From Limosilactobacillus sp. WILCCON 0051 (GTDB lineage: Bacteria; Bacillota; Bacilli; Lactobacillales; Lactobacillaceae), in contig NZ_CP154878.1 in assembly GCF_039955095.1 (NCBI RefSeq), positions 248,001-312,000 of the forward strand: a DNA stretch of 64,000 bases. Reading direction: 5' to 3'. Below the pieces are notes generated by a model. The model ran no database searches. It saw nothing but the letters and a program-made list of their open reading frames with translations, and was not told the origin of the DNA. The number at the start of each line of letters is the position of its first letter. Positions within the stretch are counted from its first letter, which is position 1. This document shows positions 22,907-31,586 of the stretch, one piece after another. A program made the position numbers and the translations under genes.

Positions 22907-23737
22907 ATGCGCAAGCTGCAAGAAGAAATCATTAATACCTTGGCCGTAACGCCATCAATTGATCCGGCAATCGAGGTCAAGCGGCGCGTTGAATTTTTAA
23001 AGGACTATCTGAAGAAGACTGGATTAAAAACACTGGTGCTGGGTATCTCCGGTGGTCAGGATTCGAGCTTGGCGGGACGGCTTTCACAGTTGGCAGTTGA
23101 AAGCCTGCGAGCAGAAACTGCAGACGATGCCTATCGTTTTATTGCCGTCCGGCTGCCTTATGGCGAACAGGCCGATGAAGCTGATGCAATGCTTTCGATC
23201 AATGAATTCATCAAGCCTGATCAGACCATGCGCGTTAACATCAAACCAGCCGTTGATGCCATGGTTGCTGCGGTTGAACAAAACGGGCTGCAGATCAGTG
23301 ACTTTAACAAAGGCAACGTCAAGGCTCGGGAGCGAATGATCGCCCAGTATGCGATTGCCGGTGAGTTCCGCGGGGCAGTCGTTGGTACTGATCATGCCGC
23401 TGAAGCAGTTACTGGTTTTTACACAAAGTTTGGCGATGGCGGGGCTGACATCACGCCACTGTCACAGCTGGATAAGCGCCAGGGCCGTCAGCTTTTGGAA
23501 TATCTAAAGGCGCCCAAAGTACTTTATGAAAAAACACCGACTGCTGATCTGGAAGAAGATCGGCCAGCCCTGCCTGATGAAAAAGCATTAGGCGTTACCT
23601 ATCAAGCAATTGATGACTATCTGGAAGGCAAGCCGGTTTCCGATCAAGCCGCCGCTAAAATTGAGGACTGGTATCTTAAAACCAAGCACAAGCGTCACCT
23701 GCCAGTCAGTCCATTGGATACCTGGTGGAAAGATTAG
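22907..23737 (+). CDS. nadE: NAD+ synthetase, ammonia-dependent
   Basis: Amidates nicotinate adenine dinucleotide to NAD+ with ATP and ammonia. 276 residues, single synthetase domain without a glutaminase part. P-loop [13 protein letters not shown] (~45-57), [12 protein letters not shown] (~159-170), [14 protein letters not shown], and the C-terminal [13 protein letters not shown] start preceded by AGAGGGAAAG. Last gene of gntR-pncB-nadE, giving the two ends of the nicotinate-to-NAD route in one unit; nadD is elsewhere. Confidence 0.97.
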   Translation: MRKLQEEIINTLAVTPSIDPAIEVKRRVEFLKDYLKKTGLKTLVLGISGGQDSSLAGRLSQLAVESLRAETADDAYRFIAVRLPYGEQADEADAMLSINEFIKPDQTMRVNIKPAVDAMVAAVEQNGLQISDFNKGNVKARERMIAQYAIAGEFRGAVVGTDHAAEAVTGFYTKFGDGGADITPLSQLDKRQGRQLLEYLKAPKVLYEKTPTADLEEDRPALPDEKALGVTYQAIDDYLEGKPVSDQAAAKIEDWYLKTKHKRHLPVSPLDTWWKD

Positions 23738-23740
23738 CCT

Positions 23741-23789
23741 TATTATGGGGTCCAGGCTCGGCCATTGCCGAACGCTGGGCCCTATAATG
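23741..23789. repeat. Strong inverted repeat after nadE without T-run
   Basis: A 14-bp outer stem (attatggggtccag with ctgggccctataat, two G-U) and an inner ctcggc/gccgaa stem around a catt loop. Neither strand has a proper T-run behind it. It may be a weak terminator of the NAD cluster, an mRNA-stabilising hairpin, or a protein-binding palindrome. Confidence 0.55.
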
Positions 23790-23842
23790 ATTAATCAACC
23801 AATGCAGCAAAAAGATTAAAAAGAAATGAGTTATGGATCGCT

Positions 23843-26005
23843 ATGGAAAAAAATGATCTTAAATTAATGAGCCAGCAGCTGCCAGAATTAAGCGACCGGC
23901 AGATTGAAGCCGCTTTGAGTCTTTTGGAAGAGGGCAATACGATTCCATTCATTGCTCGTTATCGAAAAGAGGCAACCGGCAGCCTGGATGAGGTTCAGCT
24001 GCAGGGAATTCAAGAGCAGTGGCATCGGGTAAAGAATCTGCGTGATCGTCAGCAGACCGTGATCAAAGCAATCGAGGAACAAGGCAAGCTGACCCCGGCT
24101 TTAAGAATGCAGATTGAAAATGCTACCGAGCTGAATGTTGTTGAAGACCTGTACCTGCCTTATAAGAAAAAACGCCGTACCAAGGCACAGATTGCTCGTG
24201 AACAGGGCCTGCAGCCGCTTGCGAACTGGATCTTTATGGCTAAAGGAAATGATCTGGACGGCAAGGCTGCTGAATTTATCAGCCAAGACGTTCCTGATGT
24301 TCAGGCAGCTTTGGAGGGGGCCAATGAGATTCTGGCCGAAACGATCAGTGAAAGCAGTACGATTCGCGCTTGGCTGCGCAACTATACCAAGCAGCATGGC
24401 GAACTGATCGCGACGGTTAAAAAAGACGGTCAGGAACTTGATTCAGAGGGCGTCTATCAGCAATATTATGACTTTTCCGCGCCTTTATCGGCAATGAATT
24501 CCTATCGCGTCTTAGCCATTAATCGTGGGGAAAAAGCTAAGGTCTTAAGCATTAAGATTCTTGCCGATGAGCAGATCGTCCAGAATTATCTGAATTTCCG
24601 GCTGGTCAAAAAAGGCAGTGCTCAAAACGCTGCCGAGTTTGTCAAAAACGCGGCTGCCGAAGCCTACAAGCGTTTCTTGGGACCAGCAATCGAGCGGGAA
24701 TTGCGGCGCGAACTGACTGACCAGGCTAATGAGCAGGCAATCAAGGTTTTTGGTGAAAATCTCTATCATTTGCTGATGCAGGCCCCAATCAAAGGCAAGG
24801 TGGTTTTGGGCTTTGATCCGGCATATCGGACGGGCTGCAAGCTGGCGGTTCTGGATCAAAATGGCAAGCTGCTCAAAGTGGCCGTTATCTACCCGCACAA
24901 GCCGGCACCAGAAAATCAGCGTCAGCAAGCAGAAGGACAGCTGCTGCAGCTGATTGAGGACTACCAGGTTGAGATGATTGCAATCGGTAATGGGACGGCC
25001 AGTCGTGAGTCAGAACGCTTTGTGGCGCAAACAATCAAAAAAATCAAGCGCCCCGTTTATTATGTAATCGTTAATGAATCGGGCGCGTCAGTCTATTCAG
25101 CCAGTCAAGACGCGCGTGACGAATTCCCAGATTTGACGGTGGAAAAACGCAGTGCCATCAGTATTGGCCGGCGTCTCCAAGATCCATTGGCCGAGCTGGT
25201 AAAGATCAGTCCAGAAGCCATTGGCGTTGGTCAGTATCAGCATGATCTGCCTAAGACGGCACTGAAAGTTGAACTGGATGCCGTTGTTGAACGGGCCGTC
25301 AATCGGGTCGGCGTTAATCTCAATACGGCCAGTTATCAGCTGTTGGCACACATTGCCGGGCTGAATGCCACGCTGGCAAAAAACATCGTACGATATCGCA
25401 ATGAAAATGGCCGCTTTACCAGCCGCATGCAGCTAAAATCGGTTCCCCGCCTAGGACCCAAAGCTTTTCAGCAGGCGGTGGGCTTTTTGCGAATCGTGGA
25501 TGGCGATGAGCCGTTGGATAACACTGATATTCACCCGGAAAGCTATGCAATTGCTCGTCAGTTGCTGCAGGCAGCCGGCATAACCAGTGAACTGGGCTCA
25601 TCGACTGCTGCTCAGCGGCTGCGGCAGTTGGATATCAAACGGTTCGTCAGTGAAAAAGTCGGCCTGGCAACGCTTAAAGATATCATTGCCTCGCTTTGTG
25701 AGCCAGGACGAGATCTGCGTGACTCGTTGCCAGCACCGCTTTTGCGTCAAGACGTTTTGACGATTGAGGATCTAAAGCCAGGGATGCAGCTGCAGGGGAC
25801 GGTTCGCAACGTCGTAGATTTCGGTGCCTTTGTTGATGTCGGTATCAAGCATGATGGGCTGGTTCACGTCTCGCATCTGACCAAGAGGTTCATTAAGGAC
25901 CCGCGTCAGGTCGTAGCAGTCGGCGATATCGTTGACGTCTGGGTGCTGAGCGTAGACTTAAAGCGCCAGCGCGTACAGCTGACGATGGTTCAGCCAAATG
26001 AGTGA
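23843..26005 (+). CDS. tex: Tex family RNA-binding transcription accessory protein
   Basis: 720 residues, full length. Order: N-terminal helical Tex domain (IPFIARYRKEATGSLDE at ~32-48), YqgF/RuvC-like domain (VVLGFDPAYRTGCKLAV ~320), helix-hairpin-helix repeats (LNATLAKNIVRYRNENGRF ~505) and a C-terminal S1 domain (GMQLQGTVRNVVDFGAFVDV ~643). A cytosolic RNA-associated factor of broad bacterial distribution. The ribosome binding site is weak (aaaaagaaatgag), but the frame permits no better start. The last 8 bases overlap the sprT-like gene, indicating coupling. Confidence 0.96.
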   Translation: MEKNDLKLMSQQLPELSDRQIEAALSLLEEGNTIPFIARYRKEATGSLDEVQLQGIQEQWHRVKNLRDRQQTVIKAIEEQGKLTPALRMQIENATELNVVEDLYLPYKKKRRTKAQIAREQGLQPLANWIFMAKGNDLDGKAAEFISQDVPDVQAALEGANEILAETISESSTIRAWLRNYTKQHGELIATVKKDGQELDSEGVYQQYYDFSAPLSAMNSYRVLAINRGEKAKVLSIKILADEQIVQNYLNFRLVKKGSAQNAAEFVKNAAAEAYKRFLGPAIERELRRELTDQANEQAIKVFGENLYHLLMQAPIKGKVVLGFDPAYRTGCKLAVLDQNGKLLKVAVIYPHKPAPENQRQQAEGQLLQLIEDYQVEMIAIGNGTASRESERFVAQTIKKIKRPVYYVIVNESGASVYSASQDARDEFPDLTVEKRSAISIGRRLQDPLAELVKISPEAIGVGQYQHDLPKTALKVELDAVVERAVNRVGVNLNTASYQLLAHIAGLNATLAKNIVRYRNENGRFTSRMQLKSVPRLGPKAFQQAVGFLRIVDGDEPLDNTDIHPESYAIARQLLQAAGITSELGSSTAAQRLRQLDIKRFVSEKVGLATLKDIIASLCEPGRDLRDSLPAPLLRQDVLTIEDLKPGMQLQGTVRNVVDFGAFVDVGIKHDGLVHVSHLTKRFIKDPRQVVAVGDIVDVWVLSVDLKRQRVQLTMVQPNE

Positions 26006-26459
26006 CCAAATGACTGACGAAGAGCTGCAGCGATTGACTCAGACCTGGTCGCTGCAGGCATTTCAGCGACCATTTAAGCACCGGATCTGGTTTAACCGTC
26101 GCTTAAAGACTACCGGCGGCCGTTATCATTTAAAAGATCATCATATCGATATCAATCCCTTGATGTACGAAGAGTTTGACCTGGCCAATCTGCGCGGCGT
26201 CGTGTTGCATGAGCTCTGTCACTATCATCTGCATCTGGCTGGTCATGACTGTCACCATACTTCTGAATTCAAGGCGCTTTTAAAACGCGTCGGTGGTCTG
26301 CGCTATGCTCCAGCGGTTAGACAAACTGAGCAACGATTTAAGTGGCTCTATCAATGCAGCGGCTGCGGCATTCGGATTGGTCGCATGCGACGCTTTGACG
26401 TGCAGCGTTTTGTTTGTCGGCGCTGCGGCAGTCATTTTGAACTTTTAAACAAAAAATAG
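25998..26459 (+). CDS. SprT-like zinc metallopeptidase family protein
   Basis: 153 residues. Zincin motif HELCHYHLHLAGH (~residues 73-85) with a downstream His, then a C-terminal treble-clef ribbon with four Cys (CSGCGIRI and CRRCGSHF). This is the arrangement of the bacterial YdcK/SprT-like family, distantly related to Spartan proteases; the cellular role is unknown. It starts within the last codons of tex (atgagtga overlap), the conserved tex-sprT order of Firmicutes. Confidence 0.92.
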   Translation: MSDQMTDEELQRLTQTWSLQAFQRPFKHRIWFNRRLKTTGGRYHLKDHHIDINPLMYEEFDLANLRGVVLHELCHYHLHLAGHDCHHTSEFKALLKRVGGLRYAPAVRQTEQRFKWLYQCSGCGIRIGRMRRFDVQRFVCRRCGSHFELLNKK

Positions 26460-26502
26460 TTTGCCAACAAGTAGCATTTCTGTTAAAATGTTATTTGTTG
26501 AT

Positions 26503-26588
26503 GCGGCAGTGGCGGAATTGGCAGACGCGCAAGATTAAGGATCTTGTGGTCGTTTTAGACCGTGGAGGTTCGAGTCCTCTTTGCCGCA
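26503..26588 (+). tRNA. tRNA-Leu (AAG)
   Basis: 86-nt class II tRNA. Acceptor gcggcag/ttgccgc with discriminator A, anticodon stem caaga/tcttg around loop ttAAGga, long variable arm, T-arm ggagg-ttcgagt-cctct. A34 implies deamination to inosine by TadA, giving a CUN reader. The anticodon is read directly from a well-paired stem. Confidence 0.93.
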
Positions 26589-26596
26589 CTACGATT

Positions 26597-26625
26597 GCAC
26601 TTGGCGTTAGCCAGGTGCTTTTTTT
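26597..26625 (+). terminator. Terminator of tRNA-Leu
   Basis: Stem gcacttggc/gccaggtgc with a seven-T run. Confidence 0.85.
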
Positions 26626-26634
26626 ATGTTTTTG

Positions 26635-26669
26635 AGTTCGCCCTTGAAAAAGCAGGGGCGGACTTTTTT
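26635..26669 (+). terminator. Second terminator-like hairpin
   Basis: Stem agttcgcccttg/caggggcggact followed by six T. It insulates lacL from the tRNA gene, or is the 3' end of a short transcript. Confidence 0.7.
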
Positions 26670-26735
26670 AGTTGATTTTTTAAGAACTGGAGCGGTTTTT
26701 CAATTAATTTAGTAAATTTTTTAGTGAAACAACAC

Positions 26736-26764
26736 TGTTTTATCATTCATGAAAGCGCTATACT
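26736..26764 (+). promoter_or_regulatory. lacLM promoter with overlapping cre site
   Basis: -10 TATACT at 26759-26764 with a poor -35 (TGTTTT 26736-26741). A cre-like sequence tgaaagcgctatac (26750-26763; 12 of 14 consensus positions) overlaps the -10, so CcpA binding would block polymerase. This fits glucose repression of lactose use. Confidence 0.65.
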
Positions 26765-26805
26765 AAATAGACAGAGAATAATTTGATTTGAGGAGGCGCT
26801 TTTTA

Positions 26806-28689
26806 ATGCAAGCAGATTTAAAATGGCTGGATGATCCACAGACGTTCCGGGTCAATCAGCTGCCAGCCCACAGTGATCATCAATGGTATCTTGATTATGC
26901 CGAAACTGGTCAGCAAAGCAGCAGCTTTACCCAGAGTTTGGATGGTCAGTGGCGTTTTGCCTTTGCCAAGGATCCGCAAAACCGCATTAAGGAATTTTAT
27001 GCACCGGACTATGATGTCAGTCAATGGGATCTGATCAAGGTTCCCAGCATGATCGAATTAAACGGCTATGCTCAAAACCAATACACCAACATCTGGTATC
27101 CATGGGCCGGCAAGATCTATCGGCGCCCAGCCTATGCCTTGAGTCCTGATGATCTGCAGGTCGGCTCATTCAGTCAGGGAACTGATAACACCAATGGCTC
27201 ATACGTCAAGCACTTTGATCTAAACGAATCACTGCGCGGAAAAAAAGTTCGTGTTCGGTTTGAGGGTGTTGAGCGCGCGATGTATGTCTGGCTGAACGGT
27301 CATTTCATCGGCTATGCAGAAGACAGCTTTACGCCCAGCGAGTTTGACCTGACGCCTTATTTGAAGGACACGGACAATGTTTTGGCAGTTCGCGTCTATA
27401 AGCACAGCACGGCTTCTTATCTGGAAGACCAAGACATGTTCCGTTTTTCTGGGATCTTTAGAAGCGTCAAGCTGTTAGGTCAGCCTAAGCTGCATTTGGA
27501 AGACTTGGATCTTAAGCCACGCGTAACTGATGACTTCAAAACCGGCATCTTTAACGTGGATCTAAAGCTGCAGGGACAAGATGGTCAGGTTTTGATCAAA
27601 GTCTTTGACGCCCAGGGCAATCTGGTCGTTGATGAAAGAAAATCGGCTGCTGAACGTGTTGCCGTACATGACATTAAAGTTAAGGATGCTCATCTCTGGG
27701 ATAATCATCACCCATACCTCTACCAATTGTTTGTCGAGCTGCGCGATCAAGCCGGTCAGCTTTTAGAGGTCGTTCCTTATCGATTTGGCTTCCGGCGAGT
27801 GGAAATCAATGCTGATCACGTGGTTCTGCTTAATGGTCAGCGTTTGATCATCAACGGCGTCAACCGTCATGAATGGAACTGCCGGACGGGACGCTGCGTA
27901 ACGATGGCCGACATGGAACAGGACATGGCCACGTTTAAAGAAAACAACATCAATGCCGTGCGAACCTGCCATTATTCAGACCAGATTCCTTGGTACTACA
28001 TGTGTGATCAAGAAGGGATCTACATGATGGCTGAAAACAATCTGGAAACTCATGCAACCTGGCAGAAAATGGGACAAGACGAGCCTTCATTTAACGTGCC
28101 GGGCTCCATCCCGCAATGGAAAGAAGTCGTAGTTGATCGGGCCCGGACCAACTATGAAACGTTTAAGAACCATACCGCGATTTTATTCTGGTCGCTGGGC
28201 AACGAATCATATGCCGGCGATAATCTGGCAGCAATGCAGAAATTCTATAAAGATCATGACGACAGCCGCTTGGTTCACTATGAAGGCGTCGTGCACACGC
28301 CAGCCTATCGCGATCGGATTTCTGATTTTGAAAGCTGGATGTATCTGCCGCCAAAGAAGGTTGAGGAATATCTGCAGAATAATCCCGACAAGCCGTTTAT
28401 TGAATGCGAGTACATGCACGACATGGGAAATTCAGACGGCGGCATGGGGTCATACATTGAATTGATCGACAAGTATCCGCAATACGTTGGCGGATTTATC
28501 TGGGACTTTATCGATCAGGCACTGCTGGTTCACGATGAGATCAGCGGTCAAGATGTAATGCGCTACGGCGGCGATTTTGATGACCGCCACAGTGACAATG
28601 AGTTTTCCGGTGATGGACTGATGTTTGCCGACCGGACGCCAAAGCCAGCAATGCAGGAGGTAAGATACTACTATGGACTGCACAAATAA
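26806..28689 (+). CDS. lacL: Beta-galactosidase large subunit LacL
   Basis: Catalytic GH2 subunit of the heterodimeric LacLM enzyme that hydrolyses lactose in the cytosol. 627 residues. Sugar-binding (~40-210) and immunoglobulin-like (~215-330) domains precede the TIM barrel. The acid/base region LFWSLGNESYAGD (~461-473) and the nucleophile region FIECEYMHDMGNSDGG (~530) are intact. The ATG at 26806 is chosen because AGGAGG lies nine bases before; an in-frame upstream start at 26788 overlaps that site. Its last 17 bases overlap lacM, as usual for this pair. No lac permease lies next to it here. Confidence 0.97.
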   Translation: MQADLKWLDDPQTFRVNQLPAHSDHQWYLDYAETGQQSSSFTQSLDGQWRFAFAKDPQNRIKEFYAPDYDVSQWDLIKVPSMIELNGYAQNQYTNIWYPWAGKIYRRPAYALSPDDLQVGSFSQGTDNTNGSYVKHFDLNESLRGKKVRVRFEGVERAMYVWLNGHFIGYAEDSFTPSEFDLTPYLKDTDNVLAVRVYKHSTASYLEDQDMFRFSGIFRSVKLLGQPKLHLEDLDLKPRVTDDFKTGIFNVDLKLQGQDGQVLIKVFDAQGNLVVDERKSAAERVAVHDIKVKDAHLWDNHHPYLYQLFVELRDQAGQLLEVVPYRFGFRRVEINADHVVLLNGQRLIINGVNRHEWNCRTGRCVTMADMEQDMATFKENNINAVRTCHYSDQIPWYYMCDQEGIYMMAENNLETHATWQKMGQDEPSFNVPGSIPQWKEVVVDRARTNYETFKNHTAILFWSLGNESYAGDNLAAMQKFYKDHDDSRLVHYEGVVHTPAYRDRISDFESWMYLPPKKVEEYLQNNPDKPFIECEYMHDMGNSDGGMGSYIELIDKYPQYVGGFIWDFIDQALLVHDEISGQDVMRYGGDFDDRHSDNEFSGDGLMFADRTPKPAMQEVRYYYGLHK

Positions 28690-29641
28690 GATTCATGTCG
28701 TTTATGATGATGGCCTGTTGGGACTGAACGGTCAGAACTACCAATATCTGTTCAGCTACGAAAAGGGCGGTTTGGAGTCAATGCGTTTTAATGATAAGGA
28801 ATGGCTGTATCGGCCGCTTTATCCAACCTATTGGCGAGCAACGACCGACAATGACCGCGGCAATGGCTTCAACTTTAAGAGTGCCCAATGGCTGGGAGCA
28901 GACTTGGCGCCTAAGTGTATCAAGATTGATCTGACCGTTGATGACCGTCACTTTGATCAGCTGCCGATTGCTCCGTTGACCAATCAGTTCAGTAATCAAG
29001 AGTTTGCAAAACAGGTTAAGATTGAGTTTACGTATGAGACGGCGACCAATCCTTCCGCTCGCGTCAAGTTAGCATATCTAATCGATGCCCGTGGCAAATG
29101 TCGTCTTACGGCTCATTATTTTGGCCAGGCCGGTCTGCCAGAGCTGCCCGTCTTTGGTGTACGGCTGATCATGCCAACGCTGGCCACCGAGTTTGAATAC
29201 GATGGCTTGTCTGGTGAAACCTATCCTGATCGAATGGCTGGGGGCGTCAAGGGAACCTGGCACGTTAAAGGAGTTCCGGTGACGCCTTATCTGACGCCGC
29301 AGGAAATGGGGATGCACATGCAAAACGCGTGGCTGAAAATCGTGCGTGACCAGACCCAAAACAACGCGGACCATGATCAGCAGCCGTTTGCCCTGATGAT
29401 CAGGCAGACCGAGCAGCCATTCAATTTCAGTCTGCTGCCATATACCGCATCAGAATTGGAAAACGCAACGCATATTGAGGAACTGCCGCTTAAACGCCGC
29501 ACTGTTTTGGTAGTGGCAGGGGCCGTGCGTGGCGTCGGCGGAATCGACAGCTGGGGGGCCGACGTTGAGGAACAGTATCACCTGCCAGCTGATCGCGACT
29601 ATCAGTTCAGTTTTGAAATTGAGCCGGCAATAATTGAATAG
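28673..29641 (+). CDS. lacM: Beta-galactosidase small subunit LacM
   Basis: 322 residues, corresponding to the C-terminal beta-sandwich (Bgal_small_N) part of LacZ; required with LacL for activity. Visible: WRATTDNDRGNGFNFKSAQW (~57-76) and LPELPVFGVRLIMP, both part of the substrate-channel domain. ATG start within the lacL 3' end, preceded by the GGAGG of gcaggaggtaag. Terminator follows. Confidence 0.97.
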   Translation: MDCTNKIHVVYDDGLLGLNGQNYQYLFSYEKGGLESMRFNDKEWLYRPLYPTYWRATTDNDRGNGFNFKSAQWLGADLAPKCIKIDLTVDDRHFDQLPIAPLTNQFSNQEFAKQVKIEFTYETATNPSARVKLAYLIDARGKCRLTAHYFGQAGLPELPVFGVRLIMPTLATEFEYDGLSGETYPDRMAGGVKGTWHVKGVPVTPYLTPQEMGMHMQNAWLKIVRDQTQNNADHDQQPFALMIRQTEQPFNFSLLPYTASELENATHIEELPLKRRTVLVVAGAVRGVGGIDSWGADVEEQYHLPADRDYQFSFEIEPAIIE

Positions 29642-29649
29642 ATTTGATG

Positions 29650-29690
29650 AAAATGGGAATTTGATTAAAGAAGTTCCCATTTTTTATTTT
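29650..29690 (+). terminator. Terminator of lacLM
   Basis: Stem aaaatgggaa/ttcccatttt followed by a T-rich tail. Confidence 0.85.
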
Positions 29691-29750
29691 TGAAAGCATT
29701 TGGCGGGTGTAGAATTGATCATGTTAGTTTGCATAAAGAGAGGAAAAAAG

Positions 29751-30704
29751 ATGTTAAGCATATTCTGGTCAAGCCTGTCGGGAGTATTGATCATCTTAAT
29801 CATGATTGCAGCTGGATTTGTCATGAATGAACGCCACTGGTTTACCCCCGACTCACCCAAGGCCATTTCAAAGATCGTTACTCAAGTTGCCTTGCCGACT
29901 TACATGATCAGTACGATTACAACCAAATTTACGGCGGCTGAGCTAAAGACGCTGTTGCCGGATCTGCGCTACCCGGTTTTATCGATGCTGATCCTGTTTG
30001 CATTGTCGTTTGCCGTCGCTAGAGCATTGGCTATCAAAAAGAGCCACATTGGTCTATTCAGTTCAATGTTTTTTAATTCCAATACGGTTTTTATTGGGCT
30101 GCCGATCAACCTGGCTTTGTTTGGCGCGCGTTCGGTTCCATACGTGCTGGTCTATTACATGGCCAATACGACTTTCTTTTGGACGCTGGGTGTTTGGCTG
30201 ATTCAGCATGATGGTATGAAAGAAGCCAAGATTGATTTCAAGCAGGCGCTGGGCAAGCTGTTCTCGCCACCGCTGCTTGGCTTTATGCTGGCGGTAGTTC
30301 TGGTAGCTTTGCATATTCGGCTGCCTAAGTTCATCATCAGTACCTGCGCTTATCTGGGTAATTTAACGATTCCAATGTCAATGCTGTTTATCGGTATCGT
30401 GCTGTCCAATGCCGGGCTGTCAAAAATTCGTTTTACACGCGATGCCTGGGGAATTTTGCTGGGCCGGTTCTTGTTGGCGCCACTGCTGATGACGATTTTG
30501 GTGCTGCCGAGCAACATGCCGCTGATGATGAAACAGGTCTTTATTCTGCAGGCGGCAATGCCAGTCATGACTAATGCGCCGGTCGTTTCGCGAATGTATC
30601 ATGCTGACTACAACTATGCTGCAATTATGGTAACTGAGACCACCACGCTTTCAATCATCGTGATTCCAATTTTAATGGTGGCAATTAAAACCTTGGTCCA
30701 TTAG
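29751..30704 (+). CDS. AEC family transporter (auxin efflux carrier/malate permease-like)
   Basis: 317 residues, ten hydrophobic segments in two inverted halves of the BASS/AEC fold. Polar breaks typical of AEC: LPTYMISTIT (~49-58), FFNSNTVFIGLPI (~105) and MPVMTNAPVVSRMYHADYN (~275-295). Bacterial members export or exchange malate, malonate or amino acids; substrate unknown here. ATG start at 29751, with AGAGAGGAAA before it; an upstream in-frame start at 29700 lies within the terminator region and is rejected. Monocistronic. Confidence 0.88.
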   Translation: MLSIFWSSLSGVLIILIMIAAGFVMNERHWFTPDSPKAISKIVTQVALPTYMISTITTKFTAAELKTLLPDLRYPVLSMLILFALSFAVARALAIKKSHIGLFSSMFFNSNTVFIGLPINLALFGARSVPYVLVYYMANTTFFWTLGVWLIQHDGMKEAKIDFKQALGKLFSPPLLGFMLAVVLVALHIRLPKFIISTCAYLGNLTIPMSMLFIGIVLSNAGLSKIRFTRDAWGILLGRFLLAPLLMTILVLPSNMPLMMKQVFILQAAMPVMTNAPVVSRMYHADYNYAAIMVTETTTLSIIVIPILMVAIKTLVH

Positions 30705-30746
30705 TTAATGGCTAAAGTTGCTGAATCTTCAATTAAGCATAAATAA

Positions 30747-30799
30747 GAAATGAGCGGTCAGCCTGTCGAATCCAGACGAGCTGGCCGTTTGGCATTTAT
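30747..30799 (+). terminator. Terminator-like hairpin after the AEC gene
   Basis: Imperfect stem gcggtcagc/gctggccgt with outer aaatg/cattt pairs; only a weak T-run. Confidence 0.5.
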
Positions 30800-30890
30800 C
30801 TTTAAGAAAAAGTTTTATTGGTCTGATTAGTCGTTTCGCTCGGTGATTTGCGTTATAGTTAAAGCAGCAGCATAAGGGGGAAGTTTATTG

Positions 30891-31586
30891 ATGACGGCAA
30901 CACTGGTAATCGTTAGACATGGTCAGAGTCAGGCCAATAAGGATAACGTTTTTACGGGATGGAGCGATGCACCGCTCACCAAATTGGGAATTCAGCAGGG
31001 CAAACAGGTTGGCGATCAATTGGCAAAATTAGGCCTGCAGTTTGATGATGTTCATGTTTCCTACATGCAGCGGGCAATTATTACGGCCAACTTGATTCTG
31101 GAAAAAATCGATCAGCTCTGGTTGCCGATTCATAAGACTTGGCGACTGAATGAGCGTCATTATGGAGCTTTAAGCGGCTTAAACAAGGACGCGGTTAAAA
31201 AAGAGGTCGGCGCGGCAACTTTGCATCAGTGGCGGCGCGGCTTTTTAAAACGACCGCCAATGCTTAAAAAACGCACCCATGAACGACGCTATGATCGTTT
31301 AGGGGTAAAGGTGCCGCTTAGCGAAAGCCTTAAGATGACCCAGGAGCGGCTGTTGCCATATTGGCAGGATCAGATCGCCCCACGACTTCTGGATGGCAGA
31401 AATCAGCTGATCGTTGCGCATGGCAGTTCGCTGCGAGCCTTGATCAAATATCTGGATTCGATTGCCGACGATCAGATCGATCAAGTAGAGGTGCCAAATG
31501 GTGAGCCGATTTTATACCGGTTTGACGATCACTTGAACATTATCGAGAAAAAATTTATTACGGATGGTGAACAGCATGTCAATTAA
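30891..31586 (+). CDS. 2,3-bisphosphoglycerate-dependent phosphoglycerate mutase paralogue
   Basis: Histidine-phosphatase superfamily, 231 residues. Phospho-His motif VRHGQSQANKDNVFTGWSDA (~9-28), ERHYGALSGLNKD (~86-98) and second His VAHGSSLRALIKYLD (~180-194) are all present, which is the full dPGM pattern. The region between 108 and 145 is rich in Arg/Lys (RRGFLKRPPMLKKRTHERRY) and the C-terminal PNGEPILYRFD differs from the usual PTGIPLVYE, so this looks like a diverged second copy rather than the main glycolytic GpmA. ATG at 30891 with AAGGGGGAAG before; a TTG one codon earlier is possible. It overlaps the esterase gene by 11 bases. Confidence 0.88.
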   Translation: MTATLVIVRHGQSQANKDNVFTGWSDAPLTKLGIQQGKQVGDQLAKLGLQFDDVHVSYMQRAIITANLILEKIDQLWLPIHKTWRLNERHYGALSGLNKDAVKKEVGAATLHQWRRGFLKRPPMLKKRTHERRYDRLGVKVPLSESLKMTQERLLPYWQDQIAPRLLDGRNQLIVAHGSSLRALIKYLDSIADDQIDQVEVPNGEPILYRFDDHLNIIEKKFITDGEQHVN

